From: Ammoniphilus sp. CFH 90114 | GTDB taxonomy: Bacteria; Bacillota; Bacilli; Aneurinibacillales; RAOX-1 | Assembly: GCF_004123195.1 (NCBI RefSeq) | Contig: NZ_SDLI01000002.1 | Span: forward strand, 267-64,266 | Direction of reading: 5' to 3' | Length of the DNA: 64,000 nt | Shown here: positions 40,436 through 49,559 of the stretch, in pieces | Numbering within the stretch: position 1 is the stretch's first letter | How the letters are laid out: each line of letters starts with the position of its first letter | Position numbers and translations under genes: made by a program | The notes under the pieces: generated by a model | The model's database searches: none | Told to the model about the DNA's origin: nothing | What the model saw: only the letters and a program-made list of their open reading frames with translations

Positions 40436-41548
40436 CTATTTTAAATTCTCCGGATTCAGGGCTTCGAGCTCCGGAATGACGAACCGACCATCCTTACGGA
40501 TTAATCTACCATCAAACCACATCTCTCCCCCGCCGTATTCAGGGCGTTGGATATTGACCAAGTCCCAGTGGACGGAAGACTTATTGCCGTTTGGCGCTTC
40601 GTCATAGCAATTACCGGGAGTAAAGTGGAAGCTGCCATCAATCTTCTCATCAAATAGGATGTCTTTCATGGGATGCTGTATATAAGGATTTACTCCAATA
40701 GCGAATTCTCCAATATATCTGGCTCCTTCGTCTGCATCAAAGATCTCATTAATACGTGCAGTATCATTCGCTGTTGCCTCTATGATTTTTCCATCCTTAA
40801 AGACGAGTCTGACATTCTCAAAGGTATAGCCATTGTATGGCGAAGGAGTATTGTAAGTAATCACCCCATTAACGGAATCGCGTACCGGTGCGGTGAATAC
40901 CTCTCCATCCGGAATGTTGAGATTGCCAGCACATTTAATAGCTGGAATGTTCTTAATGGAGAAGCGAAGATCAGTTCCCTCGCCTTTGACATGTACTTCA
41001 TCCGTTTGGTTCATAAGATTAACGAGGCCGTCCATGGCTTCTGACATCTTGCTGTAATCCAGATTGCATACTTGGAAGTAGAAGTCTTCAAATGCTTCTG
41101 TGCTTGTATTGGCTAATTGAGCCATCGAAGAATTAGGATAACGGAGTACAACCCACTTCGTATGGGGGACGCGGATATCGTTCACAGGACGGGTTACTAA
41201 GCTGTTGTAACGTTTGATCTTGTCAGACGGGACATCTGCGTATTCATTGATGTTGGCATCGGCACGAATTCCGATGTAGGCATCCATCTGCTTCATACGA
41301 TAGATCTCTAAGTCTGCTTGAAGAGTGAGTTGTTCATCTGATGCCCCGAGCATAATTTCCCGTACAACTTGAGGATTGGTAATCTGAACGTATGGGAATC
41401 CTCCAGCCGCATACACTTCCTTGACTACGAGACGAAGCAAGTCTGTAGCCTCTCCACGCATTTCAATGAGAACCTTTTCCCCTGGTTGAATCTGTGTAGA
41501 ATATTGAATAAGGTTTTTAGCCAGTTGCGATAATCGTGGATCTTTCAT
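40436..41548 (-). CDS. M29-family aminopeptidase
   Basis: A 370 aa metallo-aminopeptidase of the AmpS/PepS/aminopeptidase T family. The opening LAKNLIQYSTQIQPGEKVLIE, the central GTDLRFSI, and C-terminal EFAIGVNP, KIDGSFHFTPGNCY and KSSVHWDLV (metal-binding Glu/His positions) are characteristic. AGGGGGAAA fits the ATG at 41548 (complement) rather than an upstream start at 41650. No clear link to the catabolic genes. Confidence 0.92.
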   Translation of the reverse strand: MKDPRLSQLAKNLIQYSTQIQPGEKVLIEMRGEATDLLRLVVKEVYAAGGFPYVQITNPQVVREIMLGASDEQLTLQADLEIYRMKQMDAYIGIRADANINEYADVPSDKIKRYNSLVTRPVNDIRVPHTKWVVLRYPNSSMAQLANTSTEAFEDFYFQVCNLDYSKMSEAMDGLVNLMNQTDEVHVKGEGTDLRFSIKNIPAIKCAGNLNIPDGEVFTAPVRDSVNGVITYNTPSPYNGYTFENVRLVFKDGKIIEATANDTARINEIFDADEGARYIGEFAIGVNPYIQHPMKDILFDEKIDGSFHFTPGNCYDEAPNGNKSSVHWDLVNIQRPEYGGGEMWFDGRLIRKDGRFVIPELEALNPENLK

Positions 41549-41743
41549 GATTTTCCCCCTGATTTGATTTTTTTTAATATCCCATTCTTCGTTTTTATTA
41601 TTTATATTAACTTTTTTATACGAAAAAACCAATCCTTCTCGAAGGAGCAATTATTGCGATTATCTTTTGAAAATTCGGTTTGATATTTCCACTTCCTGGC
41701 TATACTAAGCTTAGAAGTAACCTTCTAAGGAGGCAAACAGAAG

Positions 41744-41977
41744 ATGGAACAGGCAAATCGTTATTTTAATGAAGATAACTTACCTATTTTTTCTATAAGT
41801 GTTGGGCAAACTTTTAAACCCTATGTCTGGAAAGCTAGCCATGACATGGATTTTCGATCGGAGTGCCTATATTGCGACTCTGAAACGTTAAAAGGATACA
41901 CAGTGGAGGATGAGCACGGAAATCTAGGAAGAATTGCAACATGCCCTCATTGTGATCGTGTAAACGCAAAATATTAA
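41744..41977 (+). CDS. Small zinc-ribbon-like protein
   Basis: A 77 aa soluble protein with two CxxC pairs, ECLYCDS and TCPHCDR, likely to bind one zinc. The rest is unremarkable. Good SD (AAGGAGG). Function unknown; the downstream hairpin may end its transcript or regulate the next gene. Confidence 0.8.
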   Translation: MEQANRYFNEDNLPIFSISVGQTFKPYVWKASHDMDFRSECLYCDSETLKGYTVEDEHGNLGRIATCPHCDRVNAKY

Positions 41978-41988
41978 ATACTAGTCTA

Positions 41989-42037
41989 AAAAGACCTCTT
42001 CGTGTAGAATGATAGGAGATTTGTGAGGAGGTCTTTT
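41989..42037 (+). promoter_or_regulatory. Long-range hairpin covering the vanZ-like gene's SD
   Basis: AAAAGACCTC (41989-41998) and GAGGTCTTTT (42028-42037) are perfect 10-base complements. The right arm contains the GGAGG of the next gene, so pairing would hide its ribosome binding site. It could also act as a terminator of the upstream gene. Confidence 0.45.
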
Positions 42038-42041
42038 GTCT

Positions 42042-42413
42042 ATGTATTACTGGTGGAGATGGCTGCCAGCTCTAGGATGGATGGGGGTCATTTTTTTTCT
42101 TTCAGCAAGAACAGGCAGTGAGCTTCAAGGGATGTTCCCATTTTTTAAGAGCTTCAACTTCGGTCACGTAGTGGCTTATTTTATTTTATCCTTGACGTTT
42201 TATTGGGCTTTGCTTCCCCTTCAGATGAAACTCAAGTGGGATATTCGGTTCATCGCTATTGTCCTGTGCTTCTTTTATGGCATAAGTGATGAGTGGCATC
42301 AGTCCTTTACACCCGGAAGAATGCCCGACCTATTGGATATCGTTAACGATGTAGTGGGAGCTACTCTCGCCATGATAGGGATCACCTATGTGAATAAGGT
42401 GCTCAAGAAGTAG
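42042..42413 (+). CDS. VanZ-like membrane protein
   Basis: 123 aa with three to four membrane helices and the VanZ signature FYGISDEWHQSFTPGR...DLLDIVNDVVGA. VanZ family members contribute low-level glycopeptide resistance in some hosts, but most have unknown roles. ATG 42042 lies 10 nt after GGAGG; a TTG at 42036 is possible. Confidence 0.88.
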   Translation: MYYWWRWLPALGWMGVIFFLSARTGSELQGMFPFFKSFNFGHVVAYFILSLTFYWALLPLQMKLKWDIRFIAIVLCFFYGISDEWHQSFTPGRMPDLLDIVNDVVGATLAMIGITYVNKVLKK

Positions 42414-42554
42414 AGATAGCCTAGCCCATTTTAATTCTATCGATTTTGTGACAACCGGACAATAATACCACTACACGTATATACTCTCCTCCACTTCCTA
42501 TGATTTAATCAATTATAGGGGGAATGAAAAGTATTTTTAGGGGAGGTATGTTTC

Positions 42555-42665
42555 ATGGATGCACAGACGATTACAATGGCTGGCCTAATAGCTTCAATGG
42601 CCATTCCCGTTTTTCTTATTACCTTGTTATTTATAAAAGCAAGAAAAAAGTCTAGCCAGAACTAA
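42555..42665 (+). CDS. Small single-helix membrane protein (36 aa)
   Basis: The ATG at 42555 follows GGGGAGGT. One membrane helix (about residues 8-28, AGLIASMAIPVFLITLLFI) is followed by a basic tail KARKKSSQN. It has its own terminator starting at the stop codon. Function unknown. Confidence 0.72.
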   Translation: MDAQTITMAGLIASMAIPVFLITLLFIKARKKSSQN

Positions 42666-42693
42666 ACTGACCCTACTTGGGTCAGTTTTTTTG
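42665..42693 (+). terminator. Terminator of the small membrane protein gene
   Basis: AACTGACCC/GGGTCAGTT nine-pair stem followed by TTTTTTGTTT. Confidence 0.92.
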
Positions 42694-42742
42694 TTTGGTA
42701 AAAGTCTATAAAGGGCAAATTAGGAAAAAGGAGTGGTGAACC

Positions 42743-44350
42743 ATGAGAAAAACTAGACCTCTTTTTTCCCTTTTTACCCTATTTCTTTCTTTGCTTCTAG
42801 TGAGCACACAGGGAACATCGGTTACAACAGGGAGTATGACTAGAGAACAGCAAGAAAAACAGCATCTCATTGTTGGAACGATTGGCTCTCCAACCATTTT
42901 CAATCCTTATTTTTCAGCAGATGGATCTAGTGGTCAAGTGGAAGCATTGCTTTATAACGGGCTTGTTCGATATGATCCAAATTTAAATCCTGTTCCAGAC
43001 TTAAGCGAACGCTGGGAAGTATCGGCGGATGGCTATCATTGGACCTTTCACTTGAAAAAAGGAGTAAAGTTCCATGATGGTGTGGAGGTTACTTCAAGAG
43101 ATGTCGTTTTTTCCTATAATATTCCAAGAAGTGAGGGCTACACCGGCCCGAGAGCTTCGGATTTTGAAAAAATAAAAGACATTCAGGCACTTGACCCCTA
43201 TACTGTTCATTTTACTTTAAAGGAACCTTATGCCCCTTTTCTTAGTACTTGTGTCTATGCGGTACTTCCATCTCATCTTCTTGAGAAGGTGGCTGTTGAA
43301 AAATTAGCCGAACTGCCTTTTAATACAAAAGAACCGGTTGGAACAGGGCCATATCGTTTTGTAACCTGGAAGGATGGCCAGTATGTTCAATTAGAGGGAA
43401 ATGAAGAATACTTTGATGGTGCGCCAAAAATTACATCGCTTTACTTTCGAATCATCCCGGATCAGAATGCCCAATTAATCCAATTGCAATCGGGAGGGAT
43501 TGATGTGATGGGGATACCGCCGACTGATCTGGCAGTCGGAAGGCTTTTTGAGAACCAGGGTAAAGTAAAGCTTCATACCACTCCCTCCTTAGCTTATACC
43601 TATATTGGGTATAACCAGAAGCATCCGTTTTTTCAGGATGTGCGTGTGAGACAAGCTTTGACCTATGCTCTGAATCGACAGCAATTGGTGGACATTGTTC
43701 TTGAAGGGCAGGGACAGGTAGCACATACCCACGGAACGCCCTTAAGCTGGGCCTTTGAGAATGAAGTACCTCGGTTCTCCTATGATCCGGAAAAAGCGAA
43801 ACAATTGCTTGCTGAAGCCGGTTGGAAAGATCATGATGGAGATGGCATCCTTGATAAGGATGGAGAAAAATTTTCCTTCGTTCTCCTTACCAATCAAGGC
43901 AATAAGCTCAGAGAAATGGTATCGCAAATCGTCCAGGAGCAGTGGGCTCGTATCGGTATTGAAGTGAAGCCTCGTATGATGGAGTGGAGTGCTTTCATCA
44001 ATGACTATGTAGAAACAAAGAAATTTGATGCTGTCATCCTTGCCTGGTCAATCGGAGTTGATCCCGATCCTACTTCTATATGGCACAGCAAGGAGATTGA
44101 TAAGGGCTTAAACTTTATTTCTTATCGTAATGAAATAGTAGATCAATTGCTTGAAGAGAATACAAGGCAAGTGGATAAAGGGAAGCGCAAAGAGGTACTG
44201 CAGGAATTCCAAAAAATTATTGCAGAAGAACAACCTTATACCTTCTTATATTATTCGAATGGCATCACGGCTTTTCCAACGAATCTGGACGGGATCGTGA
44301 ACCACCCAGCAGGTGGACTGTATAATATACAACAATGGCGTTATCGATGA
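42743..44350 (+). CDS. Peptide ABC transporter substrate-binding protein (SBP family 5)
   Basis: A 535 aa DppA/OppA-type binding protein. Family 5 features are visible: NPYFSADGSSGQVEALLYNGLV, RWEVSADGYHWTFHLKKGVKFHDG, and VRQALTYALNRQQLV. Residues 4-24 form a hydrophobic signal, but no lipobox Cys follows, unusual for a Gram-positive binding protein, so it may be released or held by an uncleaved helix. Two permease genes follow; no ATPase genes are in this block. Confidence 0.93.
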   Translation: MRKTRPLFSLFTLFLSLLLVSTQGTSVTTGSMTREQQEKQHLIVGTIGSPTIFNPYFSADGSSGQVEALLYNGLVRYDPNLNPVPDLSERWEVSADGYHWTFHLKKGVKFHDGVEVTSRDVVFSYNIPRSEGYTGPRASDFEKIKDIQALDPYTVHFTLKEPYAPFLSTCVYAVLPSHLLEKVAVEKLAELPFNTKEPVGTGPYRFVTWKDGQYVQLEGNEEYFDGAPKITSLYFRIIPDQNAQLIQLQSGGIDVMGIPPTDLAVGRLFENQGKVKLHTTPSLAYTYIGYNQKHPFFQDVRVRQALTYALNRQQLVDIVLEGQGQVAHTHGTPLSWAFENEVPRFSYDPEKAKQLLAEAGWKDHDGDGILDKDGEKFSFVLLTNQGNKLREMVSQIVQEQWARIGIEVKPRMMEWSAFINDYVETKKFDAVILAWSIGVDPDPTSIWHSKEIDKGLNFISYRNEIVDQLLEENTRQVDKGKRKEVLQEFQKIIAEEQPYTFLYYSNGITAFPTNLDGIVNHPAGGLYNIQQWRYR

Positions 44351-44378
44351 GAGCTCTCGAAATAGAGCTCTTTATTTT
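44350..44378 (+). terminator. Hairpin after the binding protein gene
   Basis: Two copies of the self-complementary AGAGCTCT (44350-44357 and 44364-44371) form a stem followed by TATTTTCT. It probably lowers permease expression relative to the binding protein. Confidence 0.7.
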
Positions 44379-44447
44379 CTCTTCTAAACTTGTCCCCTAA
44401 AACATATGTTTTAGTTAGAAAGTCAAAAGTGGGGAGTAGTGAGAGAG

Positions 44448-45401
44448 TTGCAGATCTATATCATAAAACGCTTGCTGCAGGCGGTACCTCTGCTGCTGGG
44501 AATCACATTGATATCCTTTTTTCTTATGTATCTTGCTCCTGGTGGACCAACGGATCTCCTTATGGATCCGAAGATTAAGCCTGAAGATAGAGAACGGATG
44601 ATGGCTGCTCTAGGACTTGATCAACCGGCGTGGACCCAGTATATGCGGTGGTTAGGCAACTTTGTGCAGGGAGACTTTGGAACTTCGTTTATCCGAAAAG
44701 TACCAGTAGCTGATTTGATTTTTGAACGCCTCCCCCAAACCTTACTGCTTATGGGGGCATCCTTCTTATTTGCAGCTGCTCTATCCATTCCCATAGGAAT
44801 TTGGGCGGCTCGCCGCAAGAATACCTGGATCGATTACACCACTACCTTTTTTGCCTTTCTAGGACTAGCTACTCCAAACTTCTGGTTAGGAATCTTATTG
44901 ATTATGAGCTTTTCAGTATACTTGAATCTTCTTCCAGCAGGTGGTATCCATGAATTCATGGACGGAGGAGGAGGGGTATGGGATACGCTAAGGCATTTGG
45001 TTCTTCCTGCTTTAACGCTTGGCACCGCAGACATGGCTGGCCTTACTCGTTATACAAGGGCTAGCATGCTGGATGTGTTAAGTCAGCAGTATATGACGAC
45101 GGCTAGATCCAAGGGATTAAGAGAGTGGATTGTCATTTATAAGCACGGTCTTCGAAACGGATTGATCCCTATCGTAACCGTATTTGGTCTTAGTCTTCCT
45201 GCCTTTTTTGGAGGAGCTGTGATTGTGGAAAAGATCTTCTCCTACCCAGGTATTGGCTTGCTTTTCCTTGACGCCGTTTTTCAGCGGGACTATCCTGTGA
45301 TTATGGCCATCACGACGATATCAGCTATCTTAGTGGTTCTTGGAAATCTATTAGCAGATATACTTTACTCCCTCCTCAATCCACGGATCAATTATAGGTA
45401 G
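44448..45401 (+). CDS. Peptide ABC transporter permease (DppB type)
   Basis: 317 aa with six membrane helices; the opening [21 protein letters not shown] and the EAA-like loop ([20 protein letters not shown]) are typical of DppB/OppB. I use the TTG at 44448, 11 nt after GGGGAG and giving the usual short N-terminus; the GTG at 44439 is only 2 nt from that SD. Confidence 0.92.
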   Translation: MQIYIIKRLLQAVPLLLGITLISFFLMYLAPGGPTDLLMDPKIKPEDRERMMAALGLDQPAWTQYMRWLGNFVQGDFGTSFIRKVPVADLIFERLPQTLLLMGASFLFAAALSIPIGIWAARRKNTWIDYTTTFFAFLGLATPNFWLGILLIMSFSVYLNLLPAGGIHEFMDGGGGVWDTLRHLVLPALTLGTADMAGLTRYTRASMLDVLSQQYMTTARSKGLREWIVIYKHGLRNGLIPIVTVFGLSLPAFFGGAVIVEKIFSYPGIGLLFLDAVFQRDYPVIMAITTISAILVVLGNLLADILYSLLNPRINYR

Positions 45402-45429
45402 GAGTGTGTTTACAAGGAGGGAAGATATC

Positions 45430-46323
45430 ATGCAAAAGCTTACATTAAAAGAATTTCTCCAACTTGAAGAAAGCCGTGCATCGATGGGAATGGGGAAACA
45501 GATCGTGCGAAAATTTATGAAGAATCGCTTGGCGGTAGCGGGGACTGTTGCTTTAATCGTGATCTTAACATCGGCCATTTTGGCCCCTCTTCTAACATTG
45601 TATCATCCTACAGAGCAAGATCTTCTTGGGCGCCTTCAGGCTCCTTCCTTGAGCCATCCATTAGGGACGGACGAATATGGTCGTGATATTTTGACAAGAT
45701 TATTATATGGAGCTAGAGTATCGCTGCTTGTAGGATTTTGTTCAGTGGCCGGCGCCATTTTAATTGGTACGCTAGTAGGTGCTTTCGCAGGTTACTATGG
45801 AGGCTGGATGGATAATGTTCTTATGAGGGTGGTTGACTTGTTTAACTCTTTTCCTTCTATCTTTCTTTTGATTACGATTGTCACGCTGTTAGAGCCTAGT
45901 TTAACTAACATTGTAGCGGTATTTATCCTACTGGGTTGGACAGGGACAGCCCGGCTCGTTCGCGGTGAGTTTCTGAAGCTAAAGGAAGAAGAGTATGTTT
46001 GGGCAGCAAGAAGTCTTGGGATGTCTGATATGCGGATTATGTTTGTTCATATGTTACCCAACGCTGTAGCTCCGATCATTGTAGCCGCTACATTAGGAGT
46101 GGGAGGGGTGATCCTAGCGGAGTCGGGTTTGAGTTTTCTTGGTCTAGGCATCCAGCCCCCTCTACCGAGCTGGGGGAATATGCTGCAGGGAGCACAGAGT
46201 TTGTCCATTATGGTCTTAGCGCCATGGTATCCCTTGTTCCCCGGCCTTATGATTTTGGTTACTGTACTCGCATTTAACTTTATTGGTGATGGACTTCGTG
46301 ATGCATTTGATCCGAAGGCATAA
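45430..46323 (+). CDS. Peptide ABC transporter permease (DppC type)
   Basis: 297 aa DppC/OppC-type permease: [22 protein letters not shown] and the EAA-like [21 protein letters not shown] are characteristic. AAGGAGGGA sets the ATG at 45430; an upstream in-frame GTG at 45406 lacks a good SD. The importer would need DppD/DppF-type ATPases from elsewhere. Confidence 0.92.
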   Translation: MQKLTLKEFLQLEESRASMGMGKQIVRKFMKNRLAVAGTVALIVILTSAILAPLLTLYHPTEQDLLGRLQAPSLSHPLGTDEYGRDILTRLLYGARVSLLVGFCSVAGAILIGTLVGAFAGYYGGWMDNVLMRVVDLFNSFPSIFLLITIVTLLEPSLTNIVAVFILLGWTGTARLVRGEFLKLKEEEYVWAARSLGMSDMRIMFVHMLPNAVAPIIVAATLGVGGVILAESGLSFLGLGIQPPLPSWGNMLQGAQSLSIMVLAPWYPLFPGLMILVTVLAFNFIGDGLRDAFDPKA

Positions 46324-46351
46324 TTTTTATATAATTCAAAGAAGAAAAGTT

Positions 46352-46380
46352 TTGCAATCCCTGACATCGTCCGATATAAT
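46352..46380 (+). promoter_or_regulatory. Promoter of the aldolase-like gene
   Basis: TTGCAA (46352-46357), 17 bp, TATAAT (46375-46380). A leader of about 70 nt with an imperfect CACTT..AAGTG hairpin follows. Confidence 0.75.
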
Positions 46381-46458
46381 AAGAAACAAAACTAACACTT
46401 CAGCGCTTACACGCTTTAAAGTGAGAGTGAACGGTGAAGAGGATGAGGAGGAAGACAA

Positions 46459-47460
46459 GTGAGCAAGAGAAGAGTAGCTGCTAAGATTGTAGATTGTACG
46501 ATTCGTGACGGGGGTCTTGTTAATAATTGGGACTTTAGCGTTGAGTTTGTTCGTGATGTGTATAAATCGTTAAGTGCAGCAGGAGTAGACTACATGGAGA
46601 TTGGCTATAAGAATTCTCCTAAGCTATTGAAAGCCGACAACGTGGGTCCATGGAGATTTCTTGACGAGGAATTGTTGAGAAATACGATTGGTGAGAAGTC
46701 TCACACGAAACTCTCAGCTCTTGTTGATATCGGAAGAGTAGATGAGAACGATATCGTTCCTCGCAGTGAGAGTTATATTGATATGATTCGTGTAGCTTGT
46801 TATATAAAAGAAGTAGATAAAGCCATTGAGCTTATTGAGAAGTTCCATAATATGGGTTATGAAACAACGATTAATATCATGGCGGTATCGAATGCGACAG
46901 AAGTGGCCATCTCTAATGCATTAGATTTAGTCAACGAGAGCCCAGTGGATGTAGTCTATATTGTTGACTCTTTTGGAAGCCTCTATGGTACGGATATTGA
47001 GTATCTAGTGACAAAGTTCCAGAAGCACGTCCCTGGGAAAGAACTAGGTGTACACACGCACAATAATCTTCAATTAGCTTTTGCCAATACGATTGTGGCT
47101 GAATCTAAGGGAGTGACTTTTCTAGATGCATCGATCTTTGGGATGGGTAGAGCAGCTGGAAACTGTCCAACAGAGTTATTGGTTAATTACTTACAAAATC
47201 CGAAGTACGACGTTCGCTCTATCATGGGTGTATTAGAGAGAAGATTAATCCCGTTAAGAGAGCAAGTAGAATGGGGCTATATCATTCCTTACACCATCGC
47301 AGGAATGTTGAATGAACATCCGCGAGTAGCGATGGCTTTACGCAATAGTGATGATAAGGATAAATACATGGATTTCTATGATAAGTTAACTTCCGTAGAG
47401 AGTCTGCCAGATATGAGCATGGCGAAGACGGTTCAAGGGGATTCGAAGGTTTCATCTTAA
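46459..47460 (+). CDS. HMGL/DmpG-type aldolase-like protein
   Basis: 333 aa TIM-barrel protein of the HMG-CoA lyase-like family: IVDCTIRDGGLVNNW (catalytic Arg, metal Asp) and ELGVHTHNNLQLAFAN (metal His pair). It differs from 4-hydroxy-2-oxovalerate aldolases at the N-terminus and lacks their dehydrogenase-docking region, so the substrate is unknown; such proteins are annotated only as aldolase catalytic domain proteins. GTG start with GAGGAGG. Monocistronic. Confidence 0.85.
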   Translation: MSKRRVAAKIVDCTIRDGGLVNNWDFSVEFVRDVYKSLSAAGVDYMEIGYKNSPKLLKADNVGPWRFLDEELLRNTIGEKSHTKLSALVDIGRVDENDIVPRSESYIDMIRVACYIKEVDKAIELIEKFHNMGYETTINIMAVSNATEVAISNALDLVNESPVDVVYIVDSFGSLYGTDIEYLVTKFQKHVPGKELGVHTHNNLQLAFANTIVAESKGVTFLDASIFGMGRAAGNCPTELLVNYLQNPKYDVRSIMGVLERRLIPLREQVEWGYIIPYTIAGMLNEHPRVAMALRNSDDKDKYMDFYDKLTSVESLPDMSMAKTVQGDSKVSS

Positions 47461-47474
47461 GGGAATAACGATAG

Positions 47475-47516
47475 AGCGTGACCGAAGTAATCTTTACTTC
47501 GGTTACGCTTTTTTAT
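47475..47516 (+). terminator. Terminator of the aldolase-like gene
   Basis: AGCGTGACCGAAGTAA/TTACTTCGGTTACGCT 16-pair stem (one G-T) followed by TTTTTTATTT. Confidence 0.93.
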
Positions 47517-47636
47517 TTGGATTAATATGAATGTTTTTATGTCCTACAGCCAAGACTAACCATAATCATCCTTTATTTGAACGTATGAGCCTTTTTTCGA
47601 CATTCTAAGAAGTATGACGAATTCTTGAAAATGCTA

Positions 47637-47675
47637 TGAAAACGAATTGCATGGTGGAGAATTTTGTCGTATGAT
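47637..47675 (+). promoter_or_regulatory. ccpA promoter with cre-like site
   Basis: TTGCAT (47647-47652), 17 bp, TATGAT (47670-47675). TGAAAACGAATTGCA (47637-47651) resembles the cre consensus TGNAARCGNWWWCA with one extra base and overlaps the -35, suggesting autoregulation. Confidence 0.55.
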
Positions 47676-47732
47676 ATCAATAAAATTATGAAAATATGAA
47701 AACCAAATTTTGGTTGTTAAGGAGGGTTTCTA

Positions 47733-48740
47733 ATGCCCATTACGATTTATGATGTAGCGAGAGAAGCAGGAGTATCTATGGCCACTGTTTCACGCGTAGT
47801 AAATGGCAATCCCAATGTAAAGCCGACCACAAGGAAGAAGGTATTGTCTGCAATTGAACGACTTGGGTATCGTCCTAATGCTGTCGCTCGTGGATTGGCT
47901 AGCAAGAAGACGACCACAGTTGGGGTGGTAATTCCAGACATTGCTAGTGCTTTTTTTGCTGAGCTGGCAAGAGGGATTGATGATATAGCAAGTATGTATA
48001 AATATAACATTATCCTTTGTGATTCGGACCAACGCTTAGAAAAGGAAGTCCATCTTATTAATACATTGCTGGAAAAGCAAGTGGATGGGATTGTGTTCAT
48101 GGGTCGGGAAATAACAGATGAACATCTCCAAGTCTTCAATACCTCCTCTGTTCCTATTGTACTAGCCGGTACAAAGGAAAAATCGGAAGAACATCCATCC
48201 GTCAACATTGATCATCGACAAGCGGGTTATGATGCAACGATGCGACTCATTCAAGGAGGCCATCAGCGCATTGCTATGGTTGCAGGGCCGTTCCAGGATC
48301 CGTTAGCTGGCGTGGAGCGTTTTGAAGGGTATAGACAAGCCCTGTCTGATTCAGGGATTGACTTTAAGCAAGAATATGTCATAAGTGGTAAGCTCTCTTA
48401 TGAGGCAGGTTTAGAAGCTGCTGAGGCCTTTATGTCTCTTGAAGAATCGCCTACAGCTATTTTTGCCGCGAGTGACGAGACTGCTGTAGGGGTTATTCAT
48501 GGCATGCAGGATATGGGGAAGAATGTACCTCAAGATTTAGAGGTGATCGGGTTTGACAATATCCGATTATCGGAGATGGTTAGACCCAAACTAACTACAG
48601 TGGTACAGCCAATGTATGACCTAGGGGCTGTAGCTATGAGATTATTAACGAAATTCATGAACAACGAGAAGGTGGAAGACCACATTGTGGTATTACCGCA
48701 CCGAATTGAAGAGCGCCAGTCGACGAAACCTATAGTCTAA
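47733..48740 (+). CDS. ccpA: Catabolite control protein CcpA
   Basis: LacI-family global carbon regulator, 335 aa. The helix-turn-helix [20 protein letters not shown] and hinge [20 protein letters not shown] are nearly identical to Bacillus CcpA, as is the C-terminal [11 protein letters not shown]...[10 protein letters not shown]. It binds cre sites with HPr-Ser-P. SD AAGGAGGG. The neighbourhood with acuBC and acsA, all carbon-overflow genes, matches Bacillus. Confidence 0.96.
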   Translation: MPITIYDVAREAGVSMATVSRVVNGNPNVKPTTRKKVLSAIERLGYRPNAVARGLASKKTTTVGVVIPDIASAFFAELARGIDDIASMYKYNIILCDSDQRLEKEVHLINTLLEKQVDGIVFMGREITDEHLQVFNTSSVPIVLAGTKEKSEEHPSVNIDHRQAGYDATMRLIQGGHQRIAMVAGPFQDPLAGVERFEGYRQALSDSGIDFKQEYVISGKLSYEAGLEAAEAFMSLEESPTAIFAASDETAVGVIHGMQDMGKNVPQDLEVIGFDNIRLSEMVRPKLTTVVQPMYDLGAVAMRLLTKFMNNEKVEDHIVVLPHRIEERQSTKPIV

Positions 48741-48766
48741 ACTGGTATTAGAGGGGGATTTTAAGC

Positions 48767-49456
48767 GTGATAGGAATCATTGGTGCCATGGATGAAGAGA
48801 TCCAACTATACAAGGAAGGAATGCACGATATTACGGAGACCATGGTCGCTGGAATTACGTATTATTCAGGGACTCTGAATGGTAAGGAAGTTGTATTGTG
48901 TAAATGTGGAGTAGGGAAAGTCAATGCGAGTATATGTACTCAAATTCTTATTCAGCAGTTCCAAGTAAAAGATGTGATCTTTACTGGTGTAGCGGGAGCG
49001 CTAAATCCGAATCTAGATATTGGAGATATCGTAGTTTCAACTGACTGCCAATATCATGACATGGATGTGACAGCTCTAGGCTTCAAAAAAGGGGAAATTC
49101 CTTTCTCACCTAAGTCGATTTTCAAGGCAGATGAGAGATTGGTACGAATGGCGGTTGAGGCAAGTGAAGAGGTAGTGGAGGGGAAAACTCTAACGGGACG
49201 AATCCTCTCAGGAGATCAATTTGTTGCTAGCCGTGAATTAGTAAAATCACTTCATGAAGATATGCAAGGAGACTGCACTGAAATGGAAGGAGCAGCTGTA
49301 GCGCATGTCTGCGATGCCAATCAAATTCCCTTTGTTATTGTGAGATCCATGTCTGACAAAGCAGACGGTTCTGCTCATATCAATTTTCCTGAGTTTACCG
49401 TGCTTGCCTCCAAGAGATCATATGAAATTGTCTCAAGTATGCTGCCTCATCTATAA
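48767..49456 (+). CDS. mtnN: 5'-Methylthioadenosine/S-adenosylhomocysteine nucleosidase
   Basis: 229 aa nucleosidase that cleaves MTA and SAH in the SAM salvage cycle. GIIGAMDEEIQLYKEGM, GVAGALNPNLDIGDIVVS, the catalytic Glu block EMEGAAVAHVC and the Asp in RSMSDKADG are diagnostic. GTG start. 26 bp after ccpA, so partly co-transcribed. Confidence 0.95.
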   Translation: MIGIIGAMDEEIQLYKEGMHDITETMVAGITYYSGTLNGKEVVLCKCGVGKVNASICTQILIQQFQVKDVIFTGVAGALNPNLDIGDIVVSTDCQYHDMDVTALGFKKGEIPFSPKSIFKADERLVRMAVEASEEVVEGKTLTGRILSGDQFVASRELVKSLHEDMQGDCTEMEGAAVAHVCDANQIPFVIVRSMSDKADGSAHINFPEFTVLASKRSYEIVSSMLPHL

Positions 49457-49470
49457 TTGACTTTCATCTT

Positions 49471-49529
49471 TAAGCTCCTGCCCATCGTGGAACCTTGGTT
49501 GGTTTCGCGGTGGAGCAGGGCTTTTTTTT
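49471..49529 (+). terminator. Terminator of ccpA-mtnN
   Basis: AGCTCCTGC... pairs imperfectly with ...GCAGGGCT (long stem, some mismatches), followed by nine T. Confidence 0.75.
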
Positions 49530-49559
49530 TCATTTAATCAGTAAGATTTAGCAAATATC

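Noticed and set aside
40404-40436. Terminator between the NAT and aminopeptidase genes
   Set aside because: GGGGC/GCCCC pairs only weakly around a long loop and no T run follows on the plus strand.
46395-46412. cre site in the same leader (TTCAGCGCTTACA)
   Set aside because: The 5' TG and neighbouring bases do not match the consensus well enough.
46381-46458. T-box or riboswitch in the leader of the aldolase-like gene
   Set aside because: No T-box sequence, no specifier structure and no terminator; only a short imperfect hairpin is visible.
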